Assembly (NCBI GenBank): GCA_964370375.1
Contig: CAYJIX010000092.1
Location: forward strand, 1-6,885
DNA length: 6,885 bases
Reading direction: 5' to 3'
From: CAYJIX01 sp964370375
Lineage (GTDB): Bacteria > Desulfobacterota > Desulfovibrionia > Desulfovibrionales > Desulfovibrionaceae
Positions 5,965-6,885 of this stretch are shown here, one piece after another (position 1 is the first letter of the stretch; every line of letters begins with the position of its first letter). A program made the translations under genes and the position numbers. Under the pieces are notes generated by a model. It was given only the letters and a program-made list of their open reading frames with translations, had not been told where the DNA came from and made no database searches.

Positions 5965-6885
5965 ATGAACAAGACAAATAACCTTTCAAACCATTCCTTA
6001 ACCATGACACTACTCAAAGGACGCACCTTTATTGTGTTGATTATCCTGCTGGTGTTCTTTAGTTTTGCAGCAGATAACTTTTTAAGTATGTCCACCGCTC
6101 TTTTGGTGGGCAAGCATGTGGCCTTGTATGGCATTTTGGCCATCGGCATGACCTACGTCATCATCACAGGAGGTATTGATTTGTCTGTTGGCTCCGTTGT
6201 GGGCTTTGCAGGCATGGTGGCAGGTGGGCTGATTCAAAATGGCTTGACCCTAGATTTTCTGGGCGTCACTCTCTTTTTCAGCGTACCCGCTGTGGTGGTA
6301 ATCGTGGTGCTCATCGGGGGACTCATCGGCATTGTCAACGGTATCATCATCACCAAGTTCAATGTGGCACCCTTCATCGCCACACTGGGTATGATGTATG
6401 CCATTCGTGGCTTTTCCAACATTCACTCCAACGGTGCCACCTACTCCAACCTCAAGGGCTTTGAGTCCTTGGGCAACGAGGGTTGGGCATTTTTTGGCTC
6501 TAACATTTTCGGCATACCTGCAGGCCTTTTGATTATGGCCATCTTGGCTGTCCTCTTTAGCCTATTGCTGAAAAAGACTGCCTTTGGCTGGCACGTTTAC
6601 TCCATCGGTGGTAATGAAAAAGCCGCCAAGCTCTCCGGGGTCAAGGCAGATAGAGACAAAATCATGGTATATATGATTTCTGGCATTTGTGCCGCAGTGG
6701 TAGGCATCATCGCTTCCTCCCAACTGGCCGCAGCCACCCCCAAAACAGCGGAGGGCTGGGAAATGAATGCCATCGCCGCTGCCGTATTAGGAGGAACCTC
6801 CATGTCAGGTGGTCTGGGCACCATCGGAGGTACTATCGTGGGCGCTTTTGTCATCGGAGTCATCAACGACGGTATGATTATGTGT
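5965..6885 (+). CDS. Sugar ABC transporter permease (RbsC type, BPD_transp_2), 3' end cut by the window
   Basis: The first 307 codons of an integral membrane subunit, still open at the right edge; RbsC-like proteins are about 320-340 residues, so roughly the last 20-30 are missing. A short polar N terminus (1-20) is followed by about eight hydrophobic segments, near 21-37, 47-68, 73-92, 101-128, 134-150, 183-201, 233-254 and 267-300. Family motifs are T-G-G-I-D-L-S-V-G-S (68-77), N-G-I-I-I-T (125-130) followed by A-P-F-I-A-T-L-G-M (135-143), the cytoplasmic coupling loop G-G-N-E-K-A-A-K-L-S-G-V (215-226), and A-V-L-G-G-T-S-M-S-G-G (273-283). These place it in the branched-chain/ribose permease family that works with two-cassette ATPases of the RbsA type. 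CUT2 permeases usually act as homodimers, so no second permease gene is needed. Substrate cannot be read from the sequence; it should match the receptor encoded at 2659-3687. Confidence 0.95.
   Translation, partial: MNKTNNLSNHSLTMTLLKGRTFIVLIILLVFFSFAADNFLSMSTALLVGKHVALYGILAIGMTYVIITGGIDLSVGSVVGFAGMVAGGLIQNGLTLDFLGVTLFFSVPAVVVIVVLIGGLIGIVNGIIITKFNVAPFIATLGMMYAIRGFSNIHSNGATYSNLKGFESLGNEGWAFFGSNIFGIPAGLLIMAILAVLFSLLLKKTAFGWHVYSIGGNEKAAKLSGVKADRDKIMVYMISGICAAVVGIIASSQLAAATPKTAEGWEMNAIAAAVLGGTSMSGGLGTIGGTIVGAFVIGVINDGMIMC

Overview
The window is a compact, single-strand (+) carbohydrate-utilisation locus cut at both ends. No RNA gene, mobile element, CRISPR array or long non-coding stretch was seen. 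The largest gap between genes is 77 bases. Two lipoprotein signal peptides with a clear lipobox, strong AGGAGG-type ribosome binding sites, a Thr/Pro/Glu-rich linker after the lipid-anchored cysteine of the binding protein, and moderate GC content all suggest a low-to-mid GC Firmicute (Clostridia-like, perhaps a gut or rumen anaerobe). The taxonomic call is an inference.

Layout: (1) 1-220, the C-terminal tail of a split-transketolase N-terminal subunit, open on the left. (2) 213-1142, the transketolase C-terminal subunit, overlapping the first by 8 bases. (3) 1143-2591, an FGGY sugar/polyol kinase starting on the base after the previous stop. (4) a 67-base AT-rich gap with a short inverted repeat. 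(5) 2659-3687, a ribose/pentose-type ABC substrate-binding lipoprotein. (6) a 77-base gap with a strong GC-rich hairpin. (7) 3765-4403, a DUF2291 lipoprotein. (8) 4416-5951, a duplicated-cassette RbsA-type ATPase. (9) 5965-6885, an RbsC-type permease running off the right edge.

How it may work: the lipoprotein receptor captures a sugar, the ATPase and permease import it, the FGGY kinase phosphorylates it (or its ketose isomer), and the dedicated two-subunit transketolase transfers a two-carbon unit into the pentose phosphate pathway. A kinase, a split transketolase and a ribose-type importer together match the known transketolase route for the branched pentose D-apiose (apiose to apulose, apulose 4-phosphate, then dihydroxyacetone phosphate plus xylulose 5-phosphate). 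Active-site differences support a non-standard substrate. The C subunit lacks the Asp and one His expected from housekeeping transketolases. The kinase keeps the polyol-binding Arg-Glu/Trp/Tyr/Asp set of glycerol kinase but has Ser where glycerol kinase has Gln246 and Phe270. The apiose assignment is an inference from memory of the pathway. The isomerase it requires is not in the window.
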